Origin: Nitrosarchaeum sp.
GTDB taxonomy: Archaea > Thermoproteota > Nitrososphaeria > Nitrososphaerales > Nitrosopumilaceae
Reading direction: 5' to 3'
DNA: 64,000 bases
Assembly (NCBI GenBank): GCA_018334095.1
Contig: JAGXTE010000055.1
Coordinates: 1-64,000, forward strand
In this document: piece after piece, positions 17,925-27,835 of the stretch
How positions within the stretch are numbered: position 1 is the first letter of the stretch
Layout: each line of letters starts with the position of its first letter
Program-made: the position numbers and the translations under genes
The notes under the pieces: generated by a model
Told to the model about the DNA's origin: nothing
Seen by the model: the letters and a program-made list of their open reading frames with translations, nothing else
The model's database searches: none

Positions 17925-18815
17925 TTAGTTTCTATCTTTAATCAAATTAGCCATTGAAAACAATATGATTGCAGTTACTGACAAAATTGCACCAAGCAAA
18001 AACAATACAACTGAACCAAGTAATGATCCGTAAAATACAGCTTGCTTGTTTAGATATGCATCTAAAAACAATCCTCCCAAAACAATTCCTGCAACAATTA
18101 GTACTAGTCCAGGTATGCCATAAAATTTCAGAGGATGCTTAATTGAGATGTACTTTAGTGTGTTTGCAAGAACAGAAATTCCGTGCTGTACCGGATTATG
18201 TTCTGATGTATCACCGTCATATGATATGGTAATTGGTACTTCAGCTAAAGAGAGTCCCTTGTTTGATATTTTTAATAATATCTCAGTAGATACTGACATT
18301 CCATCTTCGGTTGGATGGATTGCATCAATTGCATTTTTTGAATATGCTCTAAATCCTGATTGTGAATCTGAAACTTTAAGATCTGCTCCATAGTTTGCAG
18401 CTGATGTAATTATTTTGATTCCTCTTTTTCTATACCCTGGAGTGTCTGTGTTTTGATTTAGGAATCTAGAACCAATTACTACATCTACATTGTGCTGAGT
18501 TAATGGGTTTAGCAATAATGGAATTTGATCTGGGTTGTGTTGTCCGTCTCCATCAAGTGTGATCATCGTCTCTGCGTTATTTTTCCGTGCATAATCAAAT
18601 AACGATATGATAGATGCACCATATCCTTTATTTTTTGGATGAGAAATTATTATTGCTCCTGCTTTTTTTGCTAAATGAACTGTATTGTCAGTAGAGCCGT
18701 CATCACACACTACTACTTGGTCTACATGTTTTTTTGCAGACTCGACTAGTCGTTCTATGTGAGATTCCTCGTTGTATGCAGGAATGCAGGCAATCTTCAA
18801 TGCGATATTTGTCAT
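17925..18815 (-). CDS. Family 2 glycosyltransferase, DPM-synthase-like with two membrane helices
   Basis: About 296 aa. The GT-A domain opens with IACIPAYNEE, followed by VVCDDGSTDNT and the metal-binding TLDGDGQHNP. This is the pattern of dolichyl-phosphate mannose/glucose synthases. Two hydrophobic helices at the C-terminus (about 225-285) anchor it in the membrane. It would transfer a sugar from a nucleotide donor to dolichyl phosphate for later use outside the cell. ATG 18815 is preferred; the TTG-type extension to 18869 would overlap the upstream glycosyltransferase and adds unrelated residues. It pairs with the GT4 gene 28 bp upstream. Confidence 0.85.
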   Translation of the reverse strand: MTNIALKIACIPAYNEESHIERLVESAKKHVDQVVVCDDGSTDNTVHLAKKAGAIIISHPKNKGYGASIISLFDYARKNNAETMITLDGDGQHNPDQIPLLLNPLTQHNVDVVIGSRFLNQNTDTPGYRKRGIKIITSAANYGADLKVSDSQSGFRAYSKNAIDAIHPTEDGMSVSTEILLKISNKGLSLAEVPITISYDGDTSEHNPVQHGISVLANTLKYISIKHPLKFYGIPGLVLIVAGIVLGGLFLDAYLNKQAVFYGSLLGSVVLFLLGAILSVTAIILFSMANLIKDRN

Positions 18816-18843
18816 ATTTTGATATGTAAATAGTTTTGATTTG

Positions 18844-20004
18844 CTACAATACAGATTTGTAAAGATCAACTAGTTGATTTACTAGAGGAGATATAGAGTA
18901 ATTTTCAATTACTTTGTGCTTTCCAGCCTCTCCCATCTTCTTTGCCATCAAGTCATCTGAGAAAAGTTGGATGATTTTTTGTGCCCACAAGTCTGGATCG
19001 TCGTGCTTTAGAATAAAACCATCTACAGAATTATTTACCAACTCTGAGAGTGGTTTTGAATCAGATACTATTACTGGCCTGCCAGCTGCAAATCCTTCTA
19101 GTACAACAATTCCAAATCCTTCGATAAGACTTGGATTTAACAGTACAGTTGACTCTTTTATTAGCTTGAATTTTTGCTCGTCTGTTACATTTCCAACAAG
19201 TGAAATGTTATTTTGCAAGTTTAGCTTGTTAATTTTTTTTACTAGTTGATCTCTCATTGGACCGTCCCCTGCAATTACTAGTTTTGATGATGGAATCTTT
19301 TTAGTTACAATGTCAAACGCGTCAATGATCACATCAATGTTCTTGTAAAAGATTAATCTGCCAACGTAAATAGCTTGGAATTTTTTTTGCTCTGTAGCAA
19401 CATCATAAATGGTTGGATCTATTCCATTTGGAATTACTTTAATTTTTTTTCTTACACCAAGCGATTCAATGTCGTCTTTGCTCTGATTACTGACAGTGTG
19501 AAATAGTGTGACGTTTGTCTTTGCAATCTTTTTTTCTACTAAAGGTCCCAAGAATTTTGTCAGGTTTGATATCTGCTTTTGTTTTGACCAAGTTTTCCAG
19601 AAGTCATTTTTTGACGTATGATACACATCATGAATTGTAGCAATGTGTGGGATTTTTTTTGCACACCATTGAGCAGAAATAACAGGGATGTATGTGTTTG
19701 AATGAATTATGTCTATTTTGTTTTCTTTGATTATTTTTTTTCCCAAAAGATATGATTTGATAAGATATGACAAGTTGGCAAAAATACCAACAGGCAGCGT
19801 ACCACTCAGATTCAATGGTGTGCCAACCCTAAAAATATTGATTCCGTCAACTGTTTCGTGTGATTTTTGGCCTTGCAGGCTTTGCGTGATTACAAAAACC
19901 TGATGTCCTTTTTTTACAAGTTCTCTTGCCCAGTGATAAAATATGTATTCCCCACCTCCAAAGACTGCGGGATAGAATAGCTGAGTGAAATAAAGAATTT
20001 TCAT
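18844..20004 (-). CDS. Family 4 glycosyltransferase
   Basis: 386-aa GT-B enzyme. The N-terminal Gly-rich FGGGEYIFYHWA loop, the IPNGID hinge, AGDGPMRDQL and the donor-site ESTVLLNPSLIEGFGIVVLE (E-x7-E) are characteristic of retaining GT4. It acts in the cytoplasm on lipid-linked or nucleotide sugars for a surface glycan. It is probably in one operon with the DPM-like gene downstream and is divergent from the ABC exporter genes. Confidence 0.88.
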   Translation of the reverse strand: MKILYFTQLFYPAVFGGGEYIFYHWARELVKKGHQVFVITQSLQGQKSHETVDGINIFRVGTPLNLSGTLPVGIFANLSYLIKSYLLGKKIIKENKIDIIHSNTYIPVISAQWCAKKIPHIATIHDVYHTSKNDFWKTWSKQKQISNLTKFLGPLVEKKIAKTNVTLFHTVSNQSKDDIESLGVRKKIKVIPNGIDPTIYDVATEQKKFQAIYVGRLIFYKNIDVIIDAFDIVTKKIPSSKLVIAGDGPMRDQLVKKINKLNLQNNISLVGNVTDEQKFKLIKESTVLLNPSLIEGFGIVVLEGFAAGRPVIVSDSKPLSELVNNSVDGFILKHDDPDLWAQKIIQLFSDDLMAKKMGEAGKHKVIENYSISPLVNQLVDLYKSVL

Positions 20005-20078
20005 AAGAATATTACAGGTAAGTAGGCTATATCTGGATTTAAAATCTAATAATAGAGGTAAATGAGCGATAAAATAGA

Positions 20079-20879
20079 ATGTCAGATATAACTAAATTTT
20101 TTACCACACCTTTTGAAGAATTTTTCAGATATAGAGAATTAATTTTTTATCAATTAAAAGGAGAGTTTAAGAGAAAGCATTTTGGAAAAATTTTAGGTCC
20201 TGCATGGTGGATAGGTGAACCATTAGCACTTGGAATCATGTTTGTGTTTATCACTAGCTTTTTGTTCAAAGAAAATTTTGGTGAGTATCACACCATAACA
20301 ATAATTACGGGTGTATTAATTTGGCATTGGTTTTCAAGATCAGTTGCGGGATCACCTAACTTGCTGCTAGGTTTTAGAAAAGAGCTTGCAATGACAAATT
20401 TTCCGATTTATCCATTAATCTTTACTAGCATTCTAAATCAGCTAATGGTTTTTGGGTTTTCCTTAATTATTATTTTTGTAGGGTTGTTAATCTCCGGAGT
20501 GACTTTAACTCCATATGTTTTGTACGTTCCAATATTAGTAATAATACAGCTAACAATGATTACTGCAATAGTAACTAACATAGCTAAATTTGGAATCTTT
20601 GTTAGAGATATTACACAAGTAATTACAGTAATTGTAGGAATAATGTTTTTTATATCACCAATAATATATGAAAAATTTTTAGTGCCAATAGAATACAGAT
20701 TTTGGTATGATCTCAATCCATTAGCAATATTACTTCCTGCGTGGAGAGATGTTTTGATTAATGGAGTACAACCAGACTTGATAAAATTGGGAATTTTATT
20801 TGTAATATTTTTACCACTTGTTTTCTATGGATTTAGATCACTAATAAAAAGTAGAGCAGAGTATTACAGGAGATTATAA
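20079..20879 (+). CDS. Polysaccharide ABC exporter permease (Wzm/TagG type)
   Basis: 266-aa membrane protein with about six helices of the ABC-2 family. The amphipathic N-terminus FREYRELIFYQLKGEFKRKHF-type segment (paraphrased; residues 12-33) and GPAWWIGEPL are hallmarks of O-antigen/teichoic acid exporters. With the next gene it would form a complete transporter that moves lipid-linked glycan across the membrane. The ATP-binding gene starts 1 bp after its stop. A TATA-like ATTTAAAAT lies at about 20036-20044. Confidence 0.88.
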   Translation: MSDITKFFTTPFEEFFRYRELIFYQLKGEFKRKHFGKILGPAWWIGEPLALGIMFVFITSFLFKENFGEYHTITIITGVLIWHWFSRSVAGSPNLLLGFRKELAMTNFPIYPLIFTSILNQLMVFGFSLIIIFVGLLISGVTLTPYVLYVPILVIIQLTMITAIVTNIAKFGIFVRDITQVITVIVGIMFFISPIIYEKFLVPIEYRFWYDLNPLAILLPAWRDVLINGVQPDLIKLGILFVIFLPLVFYGFRSLIKSRAEYYRRL

Positions 20880-20880
20880 A

Positions 20881-21651
20881 ATGGAAAATATAATATCATG
20901 TAATAATGTTGGAATAAAATTTTCCAAGACCACACCGACTCCTACATTGGCAGGATGGTTAAATTATAAATTTTCTGATAACGATTCATATTTTTGGGCA
21001 TTAAGAAATATCTCATTTACTGTACAAAAAGGAGAATTGGTAGGCATGATTGGAAAGAATGGAGCAGGAAAATCTACTTTACTCAGAGTCGTAGCTGAAA
21101 TAATTTCTCCAGATGAGGGACAAATAAGTGTAAAAACAAAAACTAATTTACTTGCACGTGGAGTTGGCGTACGAGATCATCTTAGCGGTAGAGAAAATAT
21201 TATTTTAGGAAGCCTATATCTTGGAAAGTCACTTGATGAAATTAACAAAAACATGAACAGTATGGTAGAGTTTTCTGAATTAGAAGAACACATAGACAGA
21301 CCAGTTAGGTATTATTCATCAGGAATGGTTTCAAAATTATTATTTACAATAGCTACTTCGATTAATCCAGAATTTCTATTACTAGATGAGCTGTTATCAG
21401 GAGGAGATTTAGGATTTAGAGAAAAAGCTAAAAATAGAATGCTTGAAGTTGTAAATCGCTCAAAGGGTGGACTTGTTGCCACACATAATTTACAATTTGT
21501 AAAAGAATCATGCTCCAAGGTAATTTATTTAGATAAAGGTGAAATGAGGTTTTTTGGAAATGCTGAGGAGGGCGTAGAAATGTATCTTGAAGAGATAGGA
21601 ATGTCAAGAAAAAAATCTGAAAATAACGAAATAGCATTAGAAGAGGATTAA
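20881..21651 (+). CDS. Polysaccharide ABC exporter ATP-binding protein (Wzt/TagH type)
   Basis: 256-aa ATPase. Walker A is GMIGKNGAGKSTLL (about residue 55-68), the signature is YYSSGMVSKL instead of LSGGQ as usual in this subfamily, and Walker B is FLLLDELLSGGD. The N-terminal LAGWLNYKF segment before the ABC core is also typical. It lacks the C-terminal glycan-binding domain that Wzt proteins use to recognise capped chains, so chain length may be controlled otherwise, as in TagH-like systems. Five bp separate it from the 751-aa protein. Confidence 0.9.
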   Translation: MENIISCNNVGIKFSKTTPTPTLAGWLNYKFSDNDSYFWALRNISFTVQKGELVGMIGKNGAGKSTLLRVVAEIISPDEGQISVKTKTNLLARGVGVRDHLSGRENIILGSLYLGKSLDEINKNMNSMVEFSELEEHIDRPVRYYSSGMVSKLLFTIATSINPEFLLLDELLSGGDLGFREKAKNRMLEVVNRSKGGLVATHNLQFVKESCSKVIYLDKGEMRFFGNAEEGVEMYLEEIGMSRKKSENNEIALEED

Positions 21652-21656
21652 AAATA

Positions 21657-23912
21657 ATGAATGCAAATGTAAAAGAGGACACAAATGAATATGAAATAAA
21701 TAATGGTAAAATAAAAAAATGTGAAGTAATTGTAAATATAGAAGTTGATGACATCAATACAATCAAATCAAAATTCTATGAAAAAGATACAGTATTTTTA
21801 ACAGACAATCTTGCTCTCTTAGAGCAAGGAAGAAAATTAGGATTAAACATAACAATGTTGGCAAATTATTTTGGCTTTTTTAATAAAGAGGACGATGAAA
21901 TTAATGAGATCACAATAGATAGATTGAATACTTTAGAAAATTATCTTAATGATGGAACATTAGAAAGAACGAGCATAGTTGTAGGATTCAGATACAATAA
22001 TTTAATAAATTTAATGAATTTAGAAAAAATAAAAAAAATTCTAGAATTAAATGATAATGTGGTATTTCTTTTTAAAGGATTTATATTTTATTTTCCTGCA
22101 ATATTAGATATTCTAAAAAAAATGAATATCAAATCAAATGGTAAAATCTTAACAGTACTAAATTCAGAAATAGTAACTCTAGAATTTAATTATAGATACG
22201 AGCAATTAGATATGCTAAAAGAGAAAATGGCAAAAAATAGATATGAAGAGTATTCATTTTCTCAGCAGTATGCAAAGAATAAATTTAAAAAACAGAATAT
22301 TGATGTTGGATTTTTTCTAATTAATAATGATACAGATTTTTATCTAAAACCAATTTATCCAATTTTAAGGGAATTAAAAAAAAGAGAAACACGTATAGAG
22401 ATATTTACATTTGATGAAAGGACTTCCAATCAAATATTTAATCAAAGATTTAATGCCATAAATTTATCAAAATATTTTTTGAAAGCAAATTTTTCATATT
22501 CATTACCAATAATAGCACAATTAAAATATGTATTTAATAAATTAAAATATGAAAAAACTGGTCTTATCAAAAATTTTTATTATTTGCATTTACAAAAATA
22601 TTCAATTATTCAAAATATTATATCAAAATTAAAAAATAAATCCATACTTAAAAAATTTAAGATAATTCCAAAATCATTGGTTATAATAATTTCAGTTTTT
22701 TATTTAATTAAGATTTATTTGAAATACAAATACATTCTAATGAAATGGACATTATTAAAATACTATATAAGATATTTAGAAAAATACAAATTTATTAAAA
22801 TAATTATAAACAAATCTAGAATAAAACCAGTACTACTAAAAGATCTGACAGGGTTTGATGATCCTTTGAATTTTACGATTAATAATATTCCAAATGTAGA
22901 AGTAAAAAAAGTAATCAGATTCATAAACAGATCTAGAAAAATTCAGTCAGATGATGAAATACTAAAAAATTATTTAAAATATTTTAATGATGTTTATGTT
23001 GTAAATTGGACAATTCAATTTTTACTCACACATAGTTTGATAAAGACTCTAATTGACAAGATACAATTTAATTCATTTATGATTGCAGCAGATGCAAGTC
23101 CATTTAATAATATTGTATGTAATATCGCAACTAGTAAAAAAATTCCAACATTCTCGATTCCTCAAGTATATATCAAATTTCAAAAGATTACAACAATTCT
23201 ACCGAGTGCCACTACAATTTTTGTTTCAGGTGAAGGTGTAAAAAATGAATTTGTAAGGTTAGGTATGAATAAACAAAGAATCACCATAACAGGGAATCCA
23301 AGATATGATTACATAAAAAATATAGATAAAATAGAAAATAACTATAACCAATTAACTAAAAAAATAGTAGTAGTAGCTATGTCAAGATGGCATGAGAATG
23401 ACCCTGAATGGATGTCTGAATTAATTGAATTTTGCAATACTAAATCCTTAGACATTATAATCAAAATACATCCTATGTACAAATTTTCTGATAATTATGA
23501 ATATAGTGAGAGATTATCAAACCAAATTAAAAAAAGATGTTCGGAAAGAAAATTTTTGATTTCATATGATGTAGATTTATCCGACATTATCCCAAAGTCA
23601 TGTCTCTTAATCACTGAATATTCAATAGTTGCAATTGATGCAGCATTTAATGAGATTCCGGTGATTGTAATAGATTTTTTTAAAAATAAAGACAACGAGT
23701 ATACCAGAGCTTATAGAGATGAGGGAATAGCATTACTTGCATCTAATAAAATTGAGTTATTTGATGCTATTGAAAAGATTCTTCATGATGATAATACAAA
23801 AATGAAAATTGATAATGCTATAAAAAAATTTAACATAAAGTATAATTATTTAAATGATGGAAATGCAGCAACTAGAATTTGTGAATTATTAACCAAAACA
23901 ACTAAAAATTAA
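21657..23912 (+). CDS. Large putative GT-B glycosyltransferase linked to the ABC exporter
   Basis: 751 aa, extremely rich in Lys, Ile and Asn. The first ~200 residues show no family I know. A basic, hydrophobic stretch at about 335-370 may bind membrane. Residues 470-745 look like a GT-B C-terminal domain: FSIPQVY, TGNPRYDYI, a KIHP segment (His605-Pro606) and LITEYSIVAIDAAF, resembling capsule/CDP-glycerol-type transferases and CMP-sugar transferases that use an HP motif. As the third gene of the export operon it may build or cap the exported chain. Base composition is more AT-rich than the flanking genes, suggesting transfer. Confidence 0.6.
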   Translation: MNANVKEDTNEYEINNGKIKKCEVIVNIEVDDINTIKSKFYEKDTVFLTDNLALLEQGRKLGLNITMLANYFGFFNKEDDEINEITIDRLNTLENYLNDGTLERTSIVVGFRYNNLINLMNLEKIKKILELNDNVVFLFKGFIFYFPAILDILKKMNIKSNGKILTVLNSEIVTLEFNYRYEQLDMLKEKMAKNRYEEYSFSQQYAKNKFKKQNIDVGFFLINNDTDFYLKPIYPILRELKKRETRIEIFTFDERTSNQIFNQRFNAINLSKYFLKANFSYSLPIIAQLKYVFNKLKYEKTGLIKNFYYLHLQKYSIIQNIISKLKNKSILKKFKIIPKSLVIIISVFYLIKIYLKYKYILMKWTLLKYYIRYLEKYKFIKIIINKSRIKPVLLKDLTGFDDPLNFTINNIPNVEVKKVIRFINRSRKIQSDDEILKNYLKYFNDVYVVNWTIQFLLTHSLIKTLIDKIQFNSFMIAADASPFNNIVCNIATSKKIPTFSIPQVYIKFQKITTILPSATTIFVSGEGVKNEFVRLGMNKQRITITGNPRYDYIKNIDKIENNYNQLTKKIVVVAMSRWHENDPEWMSELIEFCNTKSLDIIIKIHPMYKFSDNYEYSERLSNQIKKRCSERKFLISYDVDLSDIIPKSCLLITEYSIVAIDAAFNEIPVIVIDFFKNKDNEYTRAYRDEGIALLASNKIELFDAIEKILHDDNTKMKIDNAIKKFNIKYNYLNDGNAATRICELLTKTTKN

Positions 23913-23929
23913 ACATAAATAAAAATAAA

Positions 23930-24832
23930 TTATTTAGAATACGGTCGTATTATCCACATGTCTTTTCGATTTTCAGCTTTCTTTATTTCATCTCTTGTAA
24001 TCAAAATTTCCTCTAATTTTTCTCCTGGACGTATACCAATAATTTTATGTTTTTTTGATACTTGAGAAGCAAGATTTTTCATATTGTATAATTTCATTTT
24101 TGGAACAAAGATTTCACCTACTTTCATTAAGGACAGTATTGAAAGAATAAATTCTACTGAATCATCTACATGAATAAAATATCTTTTCATTTTAGGATCA
24201 GTAATTGTTAAGTCATGATTATTATCATTTTGTTCTTTCCAAATTTCAAATACATTTCCTCTAGTTTCAAATACGTTACCAAAACGGATGGTTGCAAATT
24301 TAGTCGTGGTAATATGTCCACCTGCCCAACTTGTTAGATGTTCAGAAAGTTGTTTGGTTACACCATATAATGTAGAAGGTTCAGCAGCTTTATCAGTACT
24401 AATGTTTATGAATTTTTTAGGTTTAGTTCTAATGATTGTTTTAATAAGATTCACAGTACCGTTGATGTTTGTATCAATTGTTTCAATTGGATTGAATTCA
24501 GTAATATCAAGATTTTTTACAGCAGCAGTATGAATTACAATATCAACATCTTTACATGCCATCTCTACTCTTTCTTTATCTAAAATACTACCTAAAAGTA
24601 ATCTTAACCTAGAATCATTAATACTACGATTTAATGTGAATAAAGAATGTTCATTAATATCTAAAACACGAACCTGTTTTACTGGATATTCTAATAGTCT
24701 TTTAGTAATTTTTGAGCCAATACTTCCAGAACCACCAGTAACTAGAATTATTTTATTTCTTAATTCTTTGATTGTAGCATGATTTAACTTGATTTTCAAT
24801 TTTTGTTTCAAATATAACCCTGCGATTTTCAT
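23930..24832 (-). CDS. UDP-N-acetylglucosamine 4,6-dehydratase-like SDR (PseB-like)
   Basis: 300-aa extended SDR of the polysaccharide-biosynthesis (CapD/PseB/FlaA1) family. It shows VTGGSGSIGS (NAD binding, about residues 31-40), VDIVIHTAAVKN, STDKAAEPSTLYGVTK (Ser/Tyr/Lys catalytic) and FGNVFETRGNV. It would convert UDP-GlcNAc into a 4-keto-6-deoxy sugar, the first step of pseudaminic- or legionaminic-like acid. It is divergent from the SpsF-like gene with a 91-bp AT-rich gap between them. It is a little short for PseB (about 330 aa). Confidence 0.82.
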   Translation of the reverse strand: MKIAGLYLKQKLKIKLNHATIKELRNKIILVTGGSGSIGSKITKRLLEYPVKQVRVLDINEHSLFTLNRSINDSRLRLLLGSILDKERVEMACKDVDIVIHTAAVKNLDITEFNPIETIDTNINGTVNLIKTIIRTKPKKFINISTDKAAEPSTLYGVTKQLSEHLTSWAGGHITTTKFATIRFGNVFETRGNVFEIWKEQNDNNHDLTITDPKMKRYFIHVDDSVEFILSILSLMKVGEIFVPKMKLYNMKNLASQVSKKHKIIGIRPGEKLEEILITRDEIKKAENRKDMWIIRPYSK

Positions 24833-24923
24833 TTTAATCTAGATAATAAATCTACAGATTATTTATGAATAAATTCTTAAATTAAACATCAATATTAATA
24901 ATTAATTCCTACTTAATTCAATA

Positions 24924-25646
24924 TTGTCAAAATTGAATGTTGTTGCAATAATTCAAGCGAGAATGGGCTCTACAAGACTTCCTGGGAAAGTTTTGATGAA
25001 ATTAGAAGATAAAACTATTTTAGAGCATATAGTACATTCTATAAAATTATCAAAAAACATTAATGAAATTATAATTGCCACTTCAACTTTAGAAGAAGAC
25101 GATCAAATAGTAGCAAAAGCTAAAAAAAACAACATTAAATGTTTCAGAGGAAGTTCTGAGAATGTTCTTGAAAGATTTTACAAATGTGCAAAATATTCAA
25201 AAGCTGATCTCATTGTTCGTATAACTGCAGATAATCCTATAATTGAACCATCTTTAATTGATATGATGATTAAAGAATCAATAAACGGTAAATTTGACTA
25301 TGTATCTAATGTATTAGATAGATCATTTCCAGTTGGATTTACATCATGTGAGATATTTACTTTTGATGTACTTTCCAAATTATATCATGAACAAAAAGAT
25401 CCCTTAAGCTTAGAACATGTAACATATCATATCAGACAGAATCAAAAATATTTTAAAATAAAATCAGTAATTACACCTAACGGATTAGATAGATCCAAGT
25501 GGCAATTAACCATAGATAATAAAGAAGATTTGGCAATAATGAGAAAGATTTTTTCAGAAATCTATGTTCCAGGAATGACATTTGAATATAAGAAATTAGT
25601 AGATTTTTTGGATAAAAATCCAGAACTAATAAAATCAAACCCATAA
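24924..25646 (+). CDS. SpsF-type CMP-sugar cytidylyltransferase
   Basis: 240-aa nucleotidyltransferase with the N-terminal IIQARMGSTRLPGKVL motif that defines the SpsF family, and RITADNPIIEP around the metal-binding Asp. In spore-coat and pseudaminic clusters this family activates nonulosonic acid as the CMP-sugar. TTG start is supported by the immediate beta-strand (LNVVAIIQ). It is followed 35 bp later by the DegT aminotransferase on the same strand. A second, NeuA-type cytidylyltransferase is at 30493. Confidence 0.82.
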   Translation: MSKLNVVAIIQARMGSTRLPGKVLMKLEDKTILEHIVHSIKLSKNINEIIIATSTLEEDDQIVAKAKKNNIKCFRGSSENVLERFYKCAKYSKADLIVRITADNPIIEPSLIDMMIKESINGKFDYVSNVLDRSFPVGFTSCEIFTFDVLSKLYHEQKDPLSLEHVTYHIRQNQKYFKIKSVITPNGLDRSKWQLTIDNKEDLAIMRKIFSEIYVPGMTFEYKKLVDFLDKNPELIKSNP

Positions 25647-25681
25647 TGTAAGTGATTATATTTTACTGAGATTGCATTAAA

Positions 25682-26809
25682 ATGATTATGAAGGTACCAT
25701 ACTATGTTCCTTGGATCACTGATAATGACAGAAGAAATGTTCAAAAATCGTTAAAACAAAGATGGTTAACTGACGGTCCATTTTTAGATAAATTTGAAAA
25801 TAAGTTCAGGCAGTATATTGATGTAAAATTTTCATCTGGAGTAGGTAGTGCTACACAAGCACTTCATTTGTCAATGAGAGCGTTAGGACTTAGCCCGGGA
25901 GATGAGGTAATCGTTCCCACATTTACATTTGCATCTACTGCAAATGCAGTATTGTATTGTGGGGCAAAACCAATTCTTACTGATGTGGATAGTGAGACAT
26001 TCAATATTAGCCCAAAGGAAATCGTAAAAAATATCACCAAAAAAACAAAAGCAATCATAGTAGTTCATTACGGTGGACAATCATGTGATATGAACGAAAT
26101 TTTATCGATCGGAAAAAAATATAAATTAAAAGTAATTGAAGACTGTGCCCATGCATTAGGTTCTACTTTTAAAAATAAAAAATGCGGGAGTATCGGACTT
26201 ACGGGTTGTTTCAGTTTTTATCCTACAAAAATTATTACCACTGGAGAAGGAGGTATGGTCACAACAAATGATAAATCAATCCTTAACAAAGTAAATAATC
26301 TAAAATCTCAAGGAATGTCAATACAAGCAAAAGAAAGAGAAACAAAAGCGGTGTGGAAATACGATATAATTGATCTAGGTTATAATTACAGATTAGATGA
26401 GATTAGATCTTCACTAGGGCTTTCACAGTTGAATAGAGTCACAGAAATAAATCAGAAGCGAATTAGAATTGCTCAAAAATATAATAAATTAATTAAAAAA
26501 ATTAATGGTTTAAGTATCCCAATCAAAAAATCAGATAGAAATCATATCTATCATCTATACACAATAAAAGTTGAAAAAGAATATCCAATTACTAGAGATG
26601 AATTGTTTGCAAATCTTTTCAAAAAAGGTATTGGAACTAGTGTACAATACTATCCATTACATTTAATGTCATTGTATCAACAAACTTACAAAAATAAAAA
26701 ACATGGGTTTCCTGTTGCAAATGAGCTTAAAGATAAAATACTATGTCTACCAATTTATGCCCAAATGACTGACAAAGCGATACAATATGTTGTTTCAAAT
26801 TTAAAATAA
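25682..26809 (+). CDS. DegT/DnrJ/EryC1 sugar aminotransferase (PseC-like)
   Basis: 375-aa PLP enzyme. Lys183 in CFSFYPTKIITTGEGG is the Schiff-base lysine. The EDCAHALG motif binds PLP, and GYNYRLDEIRSSLGLSQL is the dimer/active-site signature. It would aminate the 4-keto-6-deoxy sugar made by the neighbouring dehydratase to give the 4-amino intermediate. It shares a direction with the SpsF gene and converges with the PseG-like gene, which ends 2 bp away. Confidence 0.88.
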   Translation: MIMKVPYYVPWITDNDRRNVQKSLKQRWLTDGPFLDKFENKFRQYIDVKFSSGVGSATQALHLSMRALGLSPGDEVIVPTFTFASTANAVLYCGAKPILTDVDSETFNISPKEIVKNITKKTKAIIVVHYGGQSCDMNEILSIGKKYKLKVIEDCAHALGSTFKNKKCGSIGLTGCFSFYPTKIITTGEGGMVTTNDKSILNKVNNLKSQGMSIQAKERETKAVWKYDIIDLGYNYRLDEIRSSLGLSQLNRVTEINQKRIRIAQKYNKLIKKINGLSIPIKKSDRNHIYHLYTIKVEKEYPITRDELFANLFKKGIGTSVQYYPLHLMSLYQQTYKNKKHGFPVANELKDKILCLPIYAQMTDKAIQYVVSNLK

Positions 26810-26811
26810 AT

Positions 26812-27822
26812 TTATTTTAAATTCATAATTTCTTTAGCTATTCTTCTTCCTCCTAAACCATCCACAATTTTGGAATTTTTTGAACGAATTAAAGAAGAAT
26901 TAGATTTTATCAAATGTAAAAAGTTTTCAATTTTTTTGTAAGTCATTTTATTTACAAATCCCAGATTGTATGCAACTCCTAATTTTTCCCATTCTTTGGC
27001 TGTTTTTACCTGGTGTCTAACTTGAGATATTATAGCAAATGGTACACCTAAAGAGGCAAATTCATATGATGTTATACCTCCAGAACACAGTCCAAATTCT
27101 GCAGATAAGATCTCTTTGTACATATTTTTTGTTTCTTGCAGTACAGTGATTTTACTTTTGAAATTTTTTTGTATCTTGATTAATTTCGGTGCGCCGGGTC
27201 CAAGAATTATTTTTATTGGAAATTCTGGATCATAATTTTCTAAGGCTTGTAAAAATTTAGATGCTATATTATTTTCATCCAGCCCACCAAATGTAACAAG
27301 GAGTTTGTATTTTTTTCTAATTTTCTGTCTTTTAGAAAATCTATTGTCAATAATTTGGTAAGATGGACCAAGGAAGCATTTTGTCCCAAATTTGTTATGT
27401 TGAATTTTTTTTCTAAATCCCACAAAACCGTTGAAAACAAGATCAGCCGGAAAATCTATTGCATTTAAATCAGATATTACAATTACTTTAACAAATTTTC
27501 TCAGATTTCTGACGTATTGCAAGCTTGTGTTAAATTTATCAATTATTAGAACATCAATTTTTTCTTTGTGTATAATTTCCAGAGTTTTTTTAAGATCATT
27601 AGTCAATGTTGCTTCTTTTTTAATTTGATAAATTTTATCAAATCCAAAATTTGAAAACAGTTTCTCTAATCCACCATAATCTTCCAATAAAAAAAATAAA
27701 GTATTTTTCTTGAAATTTTGTGCGAGATGAATGCTCCTATATGCATGCCCAAAACCCAATTGTTTTTTAGGTGCTTTGCCACCTGAAACTCGAAATAATA
27801 TTTTCATAGTTTTTGTTTTCAT
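26812..27822 (-). CDS. UDP-sugar hydrolase, PseG/SpsG-like
   Basis: 336-aa GT-B-fold protein. The GFGHAYRS loop (residues 23-30) contains the catalytic-type His26 of PseG, which cleaves UDP from the 2,4-diacetamido-2,4,6-trideoxyhexose before condensation. C-terminal CSGGITSYEFASLGVP is the nucleotide site. A second ATG (27807, MKILFRVSGG) matches the family start better and sits 24 nt from a TATA-like box at 27827-27835; it may be the true start. The NeuB-like gene lies 13 bp upstream in the same operon. Confidence 0.82.
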   Translation of the reverse strand: MKTKTMKILFRVSGGKAPKKQLGFGHAYRSIHLAQNFKKNTLFFLLEDYGGLEKLFSNFGFDKIYQIKKEATLTNDLKKTLEIIHKEKIDVLIIDKFNTSLQYVRNLRKFVKVIVISDLNAIDFPADLVFNGFVGFRKKIQHNKFGTKCFLGPSYQIIDNRFSKRQKIRKKYKLLVTFGGLDENNIASKFLQALENYDPEFPIKIILGPGAPKLIKIQKNFKSKITVLQETKNMYKEILSAEFGLCSGGITSYEFASLGVPFAIISQVRHQVKTAKEWEKLGVAYNLGFVNKMTYKKIENFLHLIKSNSSLIRSKNSKIVDGLGGRRIAKEIMNLK

Positions 27823-27835
27823 TTTGAATTAAATT

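Noticed and set aside
20062-20091. Ten-codon upstream frame overlapping the Wzm start, preceded by a GAGG-like element
   Set aside because: Could regulate translation, but it is tiny, resembles a chance ATG close to the true start, and nothing else supports it.
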